64,000 nt of DNA from Mimachlamys varia (lineage: Eukaryota; Mollusca; Bivalvia; Pectinida; Pectinidae). The notes under the pieces were generated by a model. The model did not search any database. It saw only the letters and a program-made list of their open reading frames with translations, and was not told the origin of the DNA. The position numbers and the translations under genes were made by a program. Where the stretch lies: positions 31,837,405-31,901,404 of the forward strand of contig OX392530.1 of the NCBI GenBank assembly GCA_947623455.1, given 5' to 3'. Positions 48,961 through 61,745 of the stretch are shown here, in pieces; the first letter of the stretch is position 1, and each line of letters starts with the position of its first letter.

Positions 48961-50373
48961 TAACGCTTCTCTACCACATAGTATTGGTGCTATTTGATTG
49001 TTTAAACTAGCTTATGGTAACATCTTAACCATGAAATATCCAGCCAATAATCAATAATCTCGGACGGAAAGAGGCTACCAACGATATATATTAGAATTCT
49101 AACGCATTTGAACGAAAATATGGACAGTATGAACGTTCGAATATATATATGTAAAGTTAAAACGCTTATCACAACCGCGGCAAATGATTGAACTTCGATT
49201 AATAAAAGGTAAGTATCAGCGTTTGATGTGACTAGTCTTGATTAAATCACGGACTTAGATATCTAATTCCGTGATTATATTTTTTAAAAGATCAACGTCC
49301 CTTTAATTACAAGACGACATAAAAGATGTAAAAAGAAAGCGGAATTATCAAAACATATTCATAACGGGTAGTTATAAGTGATTCAACAGTTCCAAATCTG
49401 ATATACATGTAGTCATGCTAAGTGCGTGGTGCATTATATGAGTGTATTGACTTAAATATTCGCATTCCGTGATAAGTGTTAACGTGTGAAGACGCTGAAA
49501 GTTGGATAGATTTTAAATGAATATTAATGTACAATATATATATATATAGATAGTATGAAAAAAAAATCCTCAAAACATTGAGTTGTAAAAAAAATCGCAA
49601 ACATTTCATGTCATTTTGTTTTCGTACTTTTCAATGCATGCTACATAAATTTTATGGAATCATCTGAAAAGTTGGGTTCGTGAATGTTACCTTTTACATA
49701 AACTAAGGTTTGTACCATGGCTGTATTCCGTACCAATGTGTACCGGTCTCGTTCAGGTATGTATATTATATAGATAATTCCTGGTGTCGATAAATGATGC
49801 CGATGTGCCGATAATATTTCTTAATTTGAATATATGTAAGTGTGCAATGAATGTCTGATTATAAATGTGAATGCAATTCAATAACTTTGTTATTTATTTT
49901 TTCAATTTACACAAAAACAAGTTATATGAGATTACTAAGAAACATAAAGTGTTATTAAAGTGTTATCAGAAATGCTTCAATTTACAAAAGTAATATCAGG
50001 TGCTTATTAAAGTGTTAAAGAGTAGTAAGAAATGAGTCTTCTTAGTAACATGAATTCTGTTTATTTATCTTTTTTTTTCATTTTTCAATTTACAAAAGAC
50101 AACAGTCATACGTATATAATAAAAGTAAATTCACTTCAGACTACAATTAAACATCACATATTAATTTATTACACTGTACAGAATTCACTTTTGTTTCATT
50201 TTGCATCAATGTAAATATTATTTTGATTTTGAATACATGTGTTTATAACATTTCTGGCGTAGTACGATTGGAACTAATGTGACGGTGGGTATGCCGATAT
50301 GAATTAGTTCCCAAGCTATAATGTAAAATTGGGAACTATTTCAATTCGAAAAACATTCATACATGTATATTTA
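48961..50373. other. Upstream of TBPL1, no gene seen
   Basis: AT-rich with an (AT)n run near 49540. Short direct repeats of AAAGTGTTATCAGAAATG and AAAGTGTTA type are near 49945-50020. No exon recognised. Confidence 0.35.
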
Positions 50374-50735
50374 CATTCTGATTGTTTCTTCTCTATATGA
50401 ACATACCAACTGAAAACAACAAACACTAGACTATGAATACATCATGAATACAGTATGAATACATCCATTCACGTGAATTACTTATGACGTAATATATTAG
50501 TCTTGTTCAATGGGAGTCTTACGGCTCCGCTTCGGATAACATGGAGAACGCCCCCGCGTCAAACGTTCAAATGACTACGGTAGATTATTGGCGCCAATTT
50601 TACGCAAATTATGGCAGTTCCGCCTTTTTCGTTTAAAGGACGGCGCAATAACAAATGCAGTTGATTAACCAGTTGTTCAATAAATAAGAAAATAAATTAG
50701 ACAATTGTTCAGTAGTAAAAATGTAAATATATGAA

Positions 50736-50883
50736 TTGAACGGCGTTGTTTTAATTTTCATGCCGGTATGAATGCAAATCGGTTACATCCATATTGACCA
50801 TGAAGCCCTAGCGGGCTTCATGCAATATGGATGTAACCGCTTTGCATTCATACCGGCATGAAAATTAAAACAACGCCGTTCAA
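50736..50883. repeat. Large palindrome, first copy
   Basis: Arms of about 72 bp begin TTGAACGGCGTTGTTTTAAT and meet at GAAGCCC-TAG-CGGGCTTC. One mismatch and a two-base insertion are visible. RNA from either strand would form a near-perfect hairpin. Confidence 0.9.
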
Positions 50884-51258
50884 TCCCTATATATTTACAG
50901 TCTGATTGTTTCTTCTCTATATGAACAAACCAACTGAAAACAACAAACACTAGGCTATGAATACATCATGAATACAGTATGAATACATCCATTCACGTGA
51001 ATTACTTATGACGTAATATATAATCTTGTTCAATACGAATCTTACGGCTCCGCTTCGGATAACATGGAGAACGCCCCCGCGTCAAACGCTCAAATGACTT
51101 CGCTAGATTATTGGCGCCAATTTCACTCAAATTATGGCTGTTCCACCTTTTTCGTTTAAAGGACGGCGCAATAACAAACGCAGTTGATTAACCAGTTGTT
51201 CAATAAATAAGAAATTGAATTACACAATTGTTCAGAAGTAAAAATGTAAATATATGGA

Positions 51259-51405
51259 TTGAACGGCGTTGTTTTAATTTTCATGCCGGTATGAATGCAA
51301 ATCGGTTACATCCATATTGACCATGAAGCCCTAGCGGGCTTCATGCAATATGGATGTAACCGCTTCGCATTCATACCGGCATGAAAATTAAAAAACGCCG
51401 TTCAA
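51259..51405. repeat. Large palindrome, second copy
   Basis: Same structure as the palindrome 523 bp upstream, with independent single-base changes (CGCTTCGCAT against CGCTTTGCAT, and a one-base shorter A run in the right arm). Both arms are kept. Confidence 0.9.
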
Positions 51406-51979
51406 TCCCTATATATTAATTATTTCATCCACAACGATAAAATAAATAAATCAAGTGATTGATAACATTTGATTTCAATTGCAAATTAATTATAACTGTC
51501 CTAACCACTGAAAACTCTAAATTCAATTTAGCTATGTTATTTTTCTCTCTTTATTATGTATTTTTTATCATTGGTGGAATACATAAAGATGTGTATGTTG
51601 AAGTTTTAGATTTTATTTATTGGGTATTTGTGTCCTGTTCTAGCGTGAGCTGCTTTCAATATTACGTTGATGGTGTTTCATAACTAATGCCCACTGATTT
51701 TTTGTCCCATCGCGTTGGAACCGGATGCTTCTACCCAAAATCTAATATCTTACCACGGAAAAAATCACTTGATATACTCACATTATTGTTTGTAAATATG
51801 TTTATCTATGTGGATATGGCACTAGTTTTTATTATCATTTTTGTAACGTGTTCATCTAATGAGTCAAATACCAAATCTAGCGATACTTGTACAAATCAGA
51901 TATTTTTTCTTTGGCAGAATAGAAGACTTTTGTCCACAACTCATGTACACATACATGTGATTTATTATCACTATGTGGA

Positions 51980-54900
51980 GATATTGAAACAAACCATGGA
52001 CCCCTCTCAAATAGCTCTTTGTCATCGAATCCCCTGAAAGACAATGTCAGTATCGTTCATTATAATGTTAAAAGTATATTACCAAAAATTGACATTCTAA
52101 TCGCAGAACTTAATTCTCACGATATTTTAGCTTTTACTGAAACTTGGCTTAATCATTTAACCGAACTCACACAAGATCTCGTACTAGACGGATATCAAAC
52201 CCTTACTTTTGTAGCAGATCAGATCGCTTAGGAGGTGGTGTTGCTGTCTATATCCGTAACAATATTAATGCTAAAAGACGTCCAGATTTAGAACTATTAG
52301 ACACAGAATCCATATGGTTAGAAATTAAAATAAAAAAAGTACATTTCCTTTTTGGAACATTTTACAGAGCCCCTAATTCCACTGTAGACTCCTGGAACCG
52401 TATTAGCTATTCTATCGAGCAAGCACTTAACTCAAATTTAGAAATTCGAATTACTGGCGATTTTAACGAAAACCAGCTAGCTGCTAATAACAGAAATATA
52501 AGTGACATTACTAACCCTTTTAACCTTACACAATTAATAACAGAACCAAACCACTTTACAGAATCATCGTCGTCTCTGCGAGATTTATTTATGATAAGTA
52601 ATGTACACGTTGGCGATCCATTCTTACCTGCAAACACGAGATATCACTGTCCCATTTATATTTACATTAATTTAAAAAAGAGTGTTGTACCTGATAATAT
52701 TATGCGAAATATATGGCAATATAATCAAAGTGATTTCTCAAATTATAGAGAAAAATTAGAAATTATTGACTGGGAAGGACTATATGAAAAAACTGATGTA
52801 AATGACATGTGCTCTTGTCTAACAAATACAATTTTGGAAATAACCACTAACACAATCCCTCAAAAAAATATCAGGATAAGAAAAAAAATATCCACCATGG
52901 ATGTTCAACGGAGTACGCAGGATGAGAAGGTCTATGAAAAGAGCACATAGAAGGGTAAAAATTAAGAATAATTCTAATTAGGCGAATTCGTAACTCATGT
53001 GTAAATACTATACGTCAAGCTAAAATAGATTATTTTAACAAACTTACTAACAAGCTCAAAGAAAATTCAGTTAACTCTAGGGATTGGTGGAACATTGCTA
53101 ATAAGTTTACTAATTTCTCTAACAAAGAATCATTTATTCCTGTTTTAGTAGAACAAGATAATCAATACACTGATGATGTGGAAAAAGCAAACTTACTAAA
53201 TGACGATTTCGTCAAACAAACCCAGTAAGATGACGAAAACAATTCCCCCCTCCTCTTATTGACGAACCAAACGAATATATAGGGAATATCTTAATAACTA
53301 CTCAGGATGTAAAAGACTCAATTAGTGCTTTAGACCCCTCTAAGTCATCTGGACCAGATATGATAAGTGCCAAATTTCAAATTGAAGGTGCAAATCAGCT
53401 TTCTTAACCATTATGTCAACTGTTTAACAAATCTTTACAATCTTCTCATTATCCAGATGAACGGAAACGTGCAAATATTCCCCCTATTTTAAAAAAAAGG
53501 TGATGACAAGTGACATTGTAAACTATAGGCCAATATCACTAATCAGTATTATAGGCAAGTTGATGGAAAGATGTGTATTTAAGTATGTATACAATTTTTT
53601 TACATAGAACTAATTTTTTCGCAAAGTCACAGTCTGGCTTCGTCCCTGGGGATTCTGCTGTATTTAATAATTAATAATAATAGCAAATGATATAAGCAAA
53701 GCTCTTGATAATGGTAAAGAAATACAAGTTATATTTTGTGATATAAGTAAAGCTTAATTCCGGGAATCTTATTGGTTGGTTCAAAAATTATCTATCAAAC
53801 ATATATCAAAGGGTTGTTATAAACGGGAATTCATCATCATTTAAGAAAATTACAGCAGGAATTCCCCAGGGATCCATTCTAGGGCCTCTTTTATTTCTTG
53901 TCTACATAAATGATATTGTTAACGACATTGACAGCACAATTAAGCTTTTTGCTGATGATACTACTCTTTATGTGATATTTGATAATCCTACTACAACAAA
54001 CCAGTTGATAAATAATGACTTATCGAAAATAACCAATTGGGCTGATACATGGCTGGTAACATTCCATCCAACTAAAACATAGTCGATGTTAGTTAGTAAA
54101 AAATATAATAGGCCAAACCATCCGCCAGTATTTATGAACAATATAAATGTATCCAACGTAAAGTCTAACAAACATCTTGGAGTATATTTGTCCTCAAATT
54201 TCGGCTGGACTGATCATATTAATTATATTCTAACTAAAACTTCTAAACGTCAAGGCATACTTAGAAAATTGAAATTTGTGCTTGATAGAAACTCTTTGCA
54301 AACTCTCTATATATCTTATATCCGAATAATTTTAGAATACGCAGATGTTGTTTGGGATTCATTACCACTATATCTGATTGAAAGACTAGAGCATGTTCAA
54401 ATAGCGGCAGGTAGAATAGTTACAGGTGCTACAAAGCTAGTTAATATAGAATTATTATATAAAGACATGATGGGAAAAATTATTAGATCGAAGGAAACAA
54501 CATAAAATTATTCAGTTTCACAAAATGTTTCACAAAAATGCTCCAAATTATCTCTGTTCACTTGTACCTTCCAAACACTCAGATTTACACGATTACAGAA
54601 CCAGACGAGCAAATCATTTATTAACTGTTCATTCTTAAACAAATTACTATAAAAAATCTTTTCTACCATCAGCAGTAGAATTATGGAATTCCATACCAGC
54701 GGATATAAGAAACAACCCTTCCTTGAATATCTTGAAAAAATACCTGAAAAAGACCTCAAAACCCCACCTTCTTACAGAAATTTTGGCAAACGCTCTTTAT
54801 AAATACTCCATACCAGACTTCGTTTAAATTGTAGCACTTTGAAAGAACATTTATTCAATAGAAATATAACGGAAAACCCTTTCTGTACATGTGGATACAT

Positions 54901-55470
54901 AGAAGATAACTTTCACTTTCTTTTCATATACAAAAATTACAAAATTTAAAGAGAACATTTTATATTTAATTTAGATTTTGATCTAAACACAGATATTTTA
55001 TTATCAGGTAATCCAGAATTGACAGATGCAGAAAATGAAACAATAACTGAGGCCGTACATAATTTTATACTACATACAAAAAGATTCGAGTAAATATAGA
55101 CAAGCTTTTACTAACTTTCTATTCTAAGTTATCAATATCCTCAAACAAGCATTGTTACTTTAATTATATATACTATATTCAGGTATTTTGAGCAACTAGC
55201 ACATACAAATTTGTATTCCACCAATGTTTGAAAATATCAAATGATCTTCAAAACTGCCTGTACTGTGAACTACTTTTTAATATTCTGTCAATTTTGTCTT
55301 CATAACTAGTTCAAAACAGTGTTTGCTATTTGACCACTATGCCGGTCAACTTAGCCAATATTCTGAGGGGAATGGATTAGTATAAGCTACTAGCTTGTTT
55401 CCAAATCCTTCATCAGACCTCTTTGTATTGTATTGTATATTCATGTTGTTACTGAAATAAAATACTGTTT
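51980..55470 (+). mobile_element. Decayed non-LTR retrotransposon (endonuclease plus reverse transcriptase)
   Basis: Pieces of one LINE protein appear in order with frameshifts and stops. The AP-endonuclease start (VSIVHYNVKSILPKIDILIA, FTETWLN) is at 52040-52210, and its continuation (GGGVAVYIRNN, GTFYRAPNS, ITGDFNE, SSSLRDLFM) at 52230-52640. Reverse transcriptase follows: SKSSGPDMIS at 53340, AGIPQGSILGPLLFLVYIND at 53850, and the catalytic FADD at 53947. An in-frame stop occurs at about 54080. The thumb region (NVKSNKHLGVYLSSNFGWTDH) spans 54086-54505, and a zinc-binding end (FCTCGYIEDNFHF) lies near 54880. The layout fits a jockey/CR1/L2-like clade. The tail is near 55430-55470. Confidence 0.85.
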
Positions 55471-55475
55471 AAACT

Positions 55476-58229
55476 AACTTTGTCTCCGTTTCATCAGCCG
55501 TATACATTACGCGTCCTCTCCCTTATGGCCTCTTCCATCAAACCTGTCAAGCGACTTGAAACAAGCCTGTCACGTTGCGTCATCAGCGCTATTTCTATCG
55601 GGGCTTTCCCGAGGAATGCGATTTTGCAAGTGGTCAATATAGACATTCTGAGCCGGCTTTGAATACTGGAATAGCAGGAAAATATAATTAGTGGTGCAGA
55701 CACCATATACATTCAAGAACTGGCATTCAGGCTTTCGCGGAATGCCCCTTTAAAGGTACTTTTTTTTGGATGGTTGTGCTGAATGAAATAGATAGAACAA
55801 ACGAGATATTTCTGTTTTCAGTCCATCGATTTCTTTCCCGGGACATTCGACTTGAATAGATAGAGATAGAGAACTTACTTTTTCAGAAATACATGTTGTC
55901 AAATATCTTTCGAAAAAAGAGGCACATTGTGCATGTATTCCTCACATTTATTCCAAAGAAATCATCTTGGGAAATTGACAATATCTTGACATTCCTTTCG
56001 AAGAAACGCTTAAAGAGTTGTAGTATTTTGACTCAACCGCTCACACCTTAGAAGGGGATGGACACGGTAATAGTCCCGGCGATTACACAAAACATAATCT
56101 CATTCACCCAAGGATGTTTCATACCAATCCAAATTGGACAATATCCTGCCATCCATACAGAAGGAGACGGATTTAAAGAATTTACTATATCACCCGTGAT
56201 GGGCCACATCTCTCAGGTACCAAGGGGGTCAGACCGGCCGACCATTTATCCAAAAAAAAACCCTTCTTCACACAAGTATAATTGGTTGGTTGATTGTTTT
56301 TACATCCTATTAACAGGACGGCCTCTCGGTGTATGCAATGTGGGTGTGGGTGTTGGGAGCCTGTAAATTTGGGAGACTGGGGTATGTTCGTGTAAGCCTT
56401 CTTTCAATACTCTTGATCTTTTGTCGACTTAAAGTGCTACCTCACTGAAGTATACCGACGAAGGCCCCCAGAAGAACATCCTTCTAATATCTGGAAATGA
56501 ATCTTCTTCACCAAAGGAAGTTTCTGGACTTTGGTCAAATTCTGCTGTGTTGTTCATGACTAGTAGGGAAAAGTTGACGGACGAGCTAAAAAACGATAAC
56601 ATGTGTAAAAATGAGTGAGAGTGTAGTGAATGAGTTTAATTCAAGCTTTATAACAAAATCAATGTTTTGCAAGTTGTATAATGAAGTTATCTTACTAAGT
56701 TTAATTGAAAATGATGATGTTGATGAGATGATTATGGTGATGAAATGACAATGATGATAACGATGATGACGTTGATGGATTGTTGTTATAATTGATGATT
56801 ATGATTATGATAACATCTCTATGATGAATCCTTAGATATGGTAAGATGATAACGTTCAATGCCTGCTGGGATATGGGTATTTCCATGGTGACTAAAATGA
56901 AACGATTCACATCTACCTATGCAATTGGAGCCTCAGAGAGACCTCCTCCACCCTTTCAGAAATATTAACAACATGTCAAAATCCAAGCCGACATTCTCAA
57001 CACCAAATTGAACCCATCGAAGGGGATTGTTTCACAACGCGAACGTAACTTAATTAAAAACTGTACGCAACTGTCCAACACTACACTTAATTACTTACGC
57101 CAGAAAATACGTGGCGTAAACCGCACTAAGATTTCCACATTTAGACGTCAATAAAATCAAATAAATAGTTACAGCATTGTGTCGTTTTAACCAAATAAAC
57201 TCCAGAGGTCTTTACGTAAGAGAAGAACGTATCGAAACCAACAACATGAAGCACAAGCGGGACCCTAAAAGTATTTTTATGCCCCCGCAATTAAATGGGG
57301 GGCATACAGTGTTACCCATGTCCGTCCTGTCCCGTCCCATGATAATGTAACCAGCTTATTTAAATAACTACTGTTCCGATTGTCATCAAGCTTCGCATAC
57401 AAAATAAGCATGAAGAACTATTTTGATATGGGGAAGGGGGTATTTATGTCTCACAGACATTTCTAGTTTTCTCAATATTTTGGTTCTGTACATGTATAAC
57501 ATGCATTTCTACATTTATCAATGAATTTCAATGAAACGTTATGTGATGAAATTGAACGAAAGTTTAGCTTCACAAATGAGAATTTTTGTTTCAATATACT
57601 GATACGGTACTTTTGTTAGCTGTTTTTGAAGAAAGTATAATAGGTCGATTGCTTTTCGTTTTTAATTTCATCCTGGTGATTTACGTTAAAATGCATATTA
57701 TCTGCACATATGTTACAATGTTATAAAAAAAGGAAGTAAAAAAGATATACGACAAAATAAATGTGGAAATATTTATGTCACATCTTTCAAGTTCTTTTAA
57801 AATTCCCGATCGATTTTTAGACGATTAAAAAATGGAAAATGTTGATGTGCCGTATACGTAGGTCATCCGAGTTACGTCACTCTCCCTTTGAGTTGTATGA
57901 TTATTTTAGAACATGACGTTTACTTGGAGAGGTGACCAAGCAGAAGCTTACGCTTTTGGAATACCTGACCTTATTCTCCTTCACCTTTTCAAGGGTATCT
58001 GAGTAAACATTCCCTTTGTTCAGGGCATTTAGTTTAAAGATTTTGGTTTTGTTGACGCTTCGGTATTCTTTTTTATTCTATTATTTACAGCTTTGCTGAT
58101 TATTTGATCGATAATCATAATTGTTTTGGCGTAAATCGTATTTAAACTAATTTTACAATAAAAATAGTTCCGCAAAATGATGATTGAAATACTAATACTT
58201 TCTTTATATTGCTTCACACAGCTGATAAA
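55476..58229. other. Stretch without recognised genes, degraded repeats
   Basis: 56090-56270 resembles 30600-31110. 56275-56330 has GTTTTTACATCCTATTAACAG, a sequence related to the LINE 3' area near 63670. 56700-56860 is rich in GATGATGAT simple repeat. 57908-58080 is a diverged piece of the inverted-arm family at 58.2 and 61.3 kb. Confidence 0.35.
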
Positions 58230-58680
58230 ATCGAGGGGCCGCGTTGGCTCGACATTCTGCCACAGTCGCAGTTGATATTCTAGGGCTTGCTCTAGGTATC
58301 GAGATTTTCGTGATCGATGTCGATTGCTGGCAAACAAACTAAAAACACGGAGATGCATGTTGATCAGAACTATGGGCAAGTTTTATGGTCGCCATCTTTG
58401 TCTCATTGAGAAATATTCTGTATCTTTAAGTGATATGAAGATGTACGTATATACATATACGTTTTTGAGTATGTTCATTAGTGTGCTTACTTGTTGTGAT
58501 TGACAATGATGACTCGGTTCTCGTTTTGAGAACTTGATGTTTACTTGGATGTGACAAAGATTTACATGGCGGGTGTCGTCGATGAAGCAGAAGACGCTTA
58601 ATTACTCTTCCGGAACACCTGGTCTTATTCTCTTGTATTTTTACGAGAATCTCCATGTAAATCTTTCTTTTGATCCCATT
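58230..58680 (-). repeat. Left arm of a 430-bp inverted repeat
   Basis: On the minus strand this reads GATTTACATGGAGATTCTCG, then GTGTTCCGGAAGAGTAA, GACAAAGATGGCGACC and GCAATCGACATCGATCACG. It is about 85-90% like the plus strand at 61330-61745. The arms enclose 2.65 kb holding the rearranged LINE. Diverged pieces of the same family recur at 57908-58080 and 25920-26045 (GTTGACGCTTCG). Confidence 0.75.
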
Positions 58681-60089
58681 TTGCCTCTAGTTTAATCGAT
58701 TTCGAGTTCGGATTATGGTTTTGTTAACGTTTTGGTATTATCTGAATTATGTACTCCTTTGTGTTTCATGTACTCATTGCAATTTGATACTTTGGAAAAC
58801 TGGTGAAAATGTATCAGGTACATGACACTTGTTTATGTGTCCTTTTCTTTTTTATAATTATAATGGATATTCGGATATTTCTTTGTATTGCTGATATTTT
58901 TATCACCAAAAAGATTTCAGGAAGGTAAAATCCTCAAGGCCAGAACCCCTGACTCGAATGATACAATCGAGAACGTAGTCATGCAATTCAATTGATTAAT
59001 ATAATTAAACCACATAGAGAATCGGTTCAGGTATGTTTTATCGACTGTCCCATTATATGCCCGTCCAAATGGAACTTAATTAAGGTTCCGAAAAACAAAT
59101 CATAAGAGAATCAGCACCAAAAATTCCGGAGACAATGTGACCTGCTCAATACCAATATTCACAACATCAACCTAGCATTAAGGTAAATAACAATATTACC
59201 AACTGTCGTTAATCCAAACACAAAGCAAGACGACTCTTGTACTATTTAACACCATTATATGATGGTGTGCATGCCGACACCCAACTTTGAGGTGTGGTCA
59301 GCCAACGAGGCTGAGGAACCACAAATCGAAGTGGAATCAGACATGGAAATTACTATCTAGCATCAACACAAAAACGCTTTATTAGCGTAATACATTCCGG
59401 TAGAACAACAATGGTGTTAACGTGTGACAATAACAATCTATATTTGGGCAGAGCGGTAAGGCTACCTCGGCGCCTGCCAAAACAGAAATCTACCTACCAA
59501 CACACTACCATCCAGACTTATCATGTACACCGTGCATATGTATGTATATTTATGCCGAGATTAGAGAAAACGTAATCTTTAAATTAGTAACCAGACAATC
59601 GTCTCTATAGACATCCTACTTTTCCAGTTGAGGCACCCAGTTGCATGGCCTTCATACTAGTATGTTTACCTATTGAAAGATTATAAGTCAAGTATTATCA
59701 CGGACAATACAGTAGTATTGTGCTTATATTACCCGTAACAGTAAAACAGGACAGACTGACGAGGCTACCTCTTCGCGTATCCAACATCATACCAAAATAT
59801 AATAGTACAGGCGCTGTAAATTTAGTTCGGTCAAGATAATACAGTATGTAGTAAAATCATATTAGCAATTTATTCTTTATTATCCGACTGATGAGGTTAA
59901 ACAACACCCAGTCAACTATCGAGTAACATCGTCCTGGATATAGTTGAGAACACATTAAGTCCAAGTAACACCAAATACTCGCTAAATTAGTGACATTCAG
60001 GTAACACAAATCCCAAATATTCCAACGGGTGTTGGCAGTCACGAACAGTTGACAACTGCAGACCGTAAAAGGAATAGAACAGATGATTC
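58681..60089. other. Left part of the interior between 430-bp arms
   Basis: No open frame of note. It may be the 5' untranslated region of the LINE that begins coding at 60096. A block GAGGCTGAGGAACCACAAAT near 59309 and CTACCTCGGCGCCTGCC near 59462 are the only GC-richer parts. Confidence 0.3.
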
Positions 60090-61245
60090 TTCCTAATGTG
60101 TGGGAGATGCGACGGAGATCTCCAAAAGGAAAATGTTTATGTAGAATGTCCAGGATATAACCTTCATTTCTGTGATAAATGTATAGACTTACCTGAAGCA
60201 GTTAACGAGTGTATAATGTATAAAGCTCCAGGAATCAACTGGATCGGTAAACGTTGTAAAAATACAGCTCCTACTCAAGAAAACATCAGTGTGACCCTAC
60301 GCAGTATGTGCAATAAGCAACGACAAAAGAATGTCTAACCTAGAGTCAAGAATGTACAGAATGGAAAAGGAGGCAAAGGAAGCAATCAAAATGGAAATAG
60401 AAGAAAAGAAAGAAGAAAGTGTAGAATACATGAAAGAAGATATCATTGCTTTAATTGATGGAGGAACTAGAGCTAAGAAAACAAAAGGAAATGAACGTAA
60501 TAATTATTTAACATGATCGAAAATCTAGGAGACAACACGCAGGAGATCATAGACAAGGATCTAAGAGATATCAACGTGCTATGTGATTCTATAGAAGTCG
60601 ACAAGCCACAGTTGGTAGCTGTCTTCAGAATGGGAAAATATGTTGAAGCCAAAACAATACCTATTATACTTGTGCTAGACAACAACAGTACTCACAAAAA
60701 ACTCCTAGACAATGCAAGATATATAAAAGCGAAGGCACCAGCAAAGTTAAAGAAAAAATAGTATCCAAGGACCTGACAGAACAGCAAAGGAAAGAGAGAA
60801 AACAAAATATATGCTAAAACAACAGCAGCAGGTCCAACAAAAAACAGCCAATGCAAGTACAACCAGTACAAGTACAAACTCAACAAAGAATCGTGATGGT
60901 GAGCCCAAAGTACTTATCAAGAACCTTCAAGTCCTATCACAGATACTAGAATGGATGCGACACTACTGGAAAATGATGATGAGGAAGCCACTATCCTTAA
61001 TGCCTCGCAATTCAATCTCTCAAAACTGTATAAGCTAGAAAAATACGGTATCTCCGGCAAAGTCCTTAACTGGATAAAATGTTACCTGCTAAGTTCAACG
61101 CAGTTAAGGGTAATTAATGGTTCAACACCCAAACCAGTACGGTACTTCAGGCCTTGTACTCTTTTTGGTCCATGTAAATGATATGACTGTCTTATCAAAC
61201 TGTTTGCAGATGACACAAAATTATTCTCAGAAATATCGAACAAGG
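60090..61245 (+). mobile_element. Rearranged LINE: ORF1-like part joined to a reverse transcriptase fragment
   Basis: At 60096-60338 a Cys/His-rich PHD-like segment (CGRCDGDLQ, CPGYNLHFCDKC) resembles the ORF1 finger of CR1-like LINEs. A lysine/glutamate-rich coiled-coil-like frame (60331-60516) follows, then a frame with PQLVAVFRMGKY (60513-60761), as in LINE ORF1 proteins. From about 60951 the sequence jumps to reverse transcriptase (KLEKYGISGKVLNWIKCYL, then GLVLFLVHVNDM and a frameshifted FADD near 61205). Endonuclease and early reverse transcriptase are missing, so it is internally deleted. Confidence 0.65.
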
Positions 61246-61329
61246 ACAACCAAACAAAAAACCAAAAAAAACAGAGAAAACCAAAGCTTCAACATAACCA
61301 TAATCCGAACTCAAAATCGATTAAACTTG

Positions 61330-61745
61330 AGGCAAAATAAGAACAAAAAAGATTTACATGGTATTCTCGTAAAAGCAAAAGAGAATAAGACCATGTGTTC
61401 CGGAAGAGTAAGCGTCTTCTGCTTCATCGACAACACCCACCATTTGAATCTTTGTCACATCCAAGCAAACAAACAAGTTCTCAAAACGAGAACCTAGTAT
61501 CATTGTCAATTGCAACAAGTAAACACACTTATGAACCTACTCAAAAACGTACATCTGCTTATCACTTAAAGATACAGAATATTTCTCATTGAGACAAAGA
61601 TGGGGACCATAAAACTTGCCCATAGTTCTGATCAACCTGCATCTCTCGATTCCCTGTGTTGTTAGTTTGTTTGTCAGCAATCGACATCGATCACGAAAAT
61701 ATCGATACCTAGAGCAAGCCCTAGAATATCGAATCAACTGCGACA
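61330..61745 (+). repeat. Right arm of a 430-bp inverted repeat
   Basis: Inverse partner of 58230-58680. It contains GATTTACATGGTATTCTCGT, TGTTCCGGAAGAGTAAGCG, TTGCCCATAGTTCTGATCAA and ATCGACATCGATCACGAAAA. The short frames on either strand have stop codons at different places in the two arms, so no protein is indicated. Confidence 0.75.

Larger units (their letters stand above)
50374..51411. repeat. Tandem duplication of a 521-bp unit ending in a large palindrome
   Basis: Two direct copies (about 50374-50890 and 50895-51411), roughly 95% alike. Each contains, in order, a GAATACATC cluster, CACGTGAATT, TGACGTAA, a perfect TTGGCGCCAA, and at the end a palindrome with arms of about 72 bp (50736-50883 and 51259-51405). 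No coding frame. Immediately upstream of the LINE at 52 kb. Confidence 0.9.

Noticed and set aside
55480..55712. Opposed frames of 60 and 72 residues near 55.5 kb
   Set aside because: Both are shadows of one another with no known domain, no splice context and no repeat copy to compare.
56058..56366. Plus-strand frame of 102 residues
   Set aside because: Overlaps dispersed-repeat sequence also seen near 30.6 and 63.7 kb; no conserved domain.
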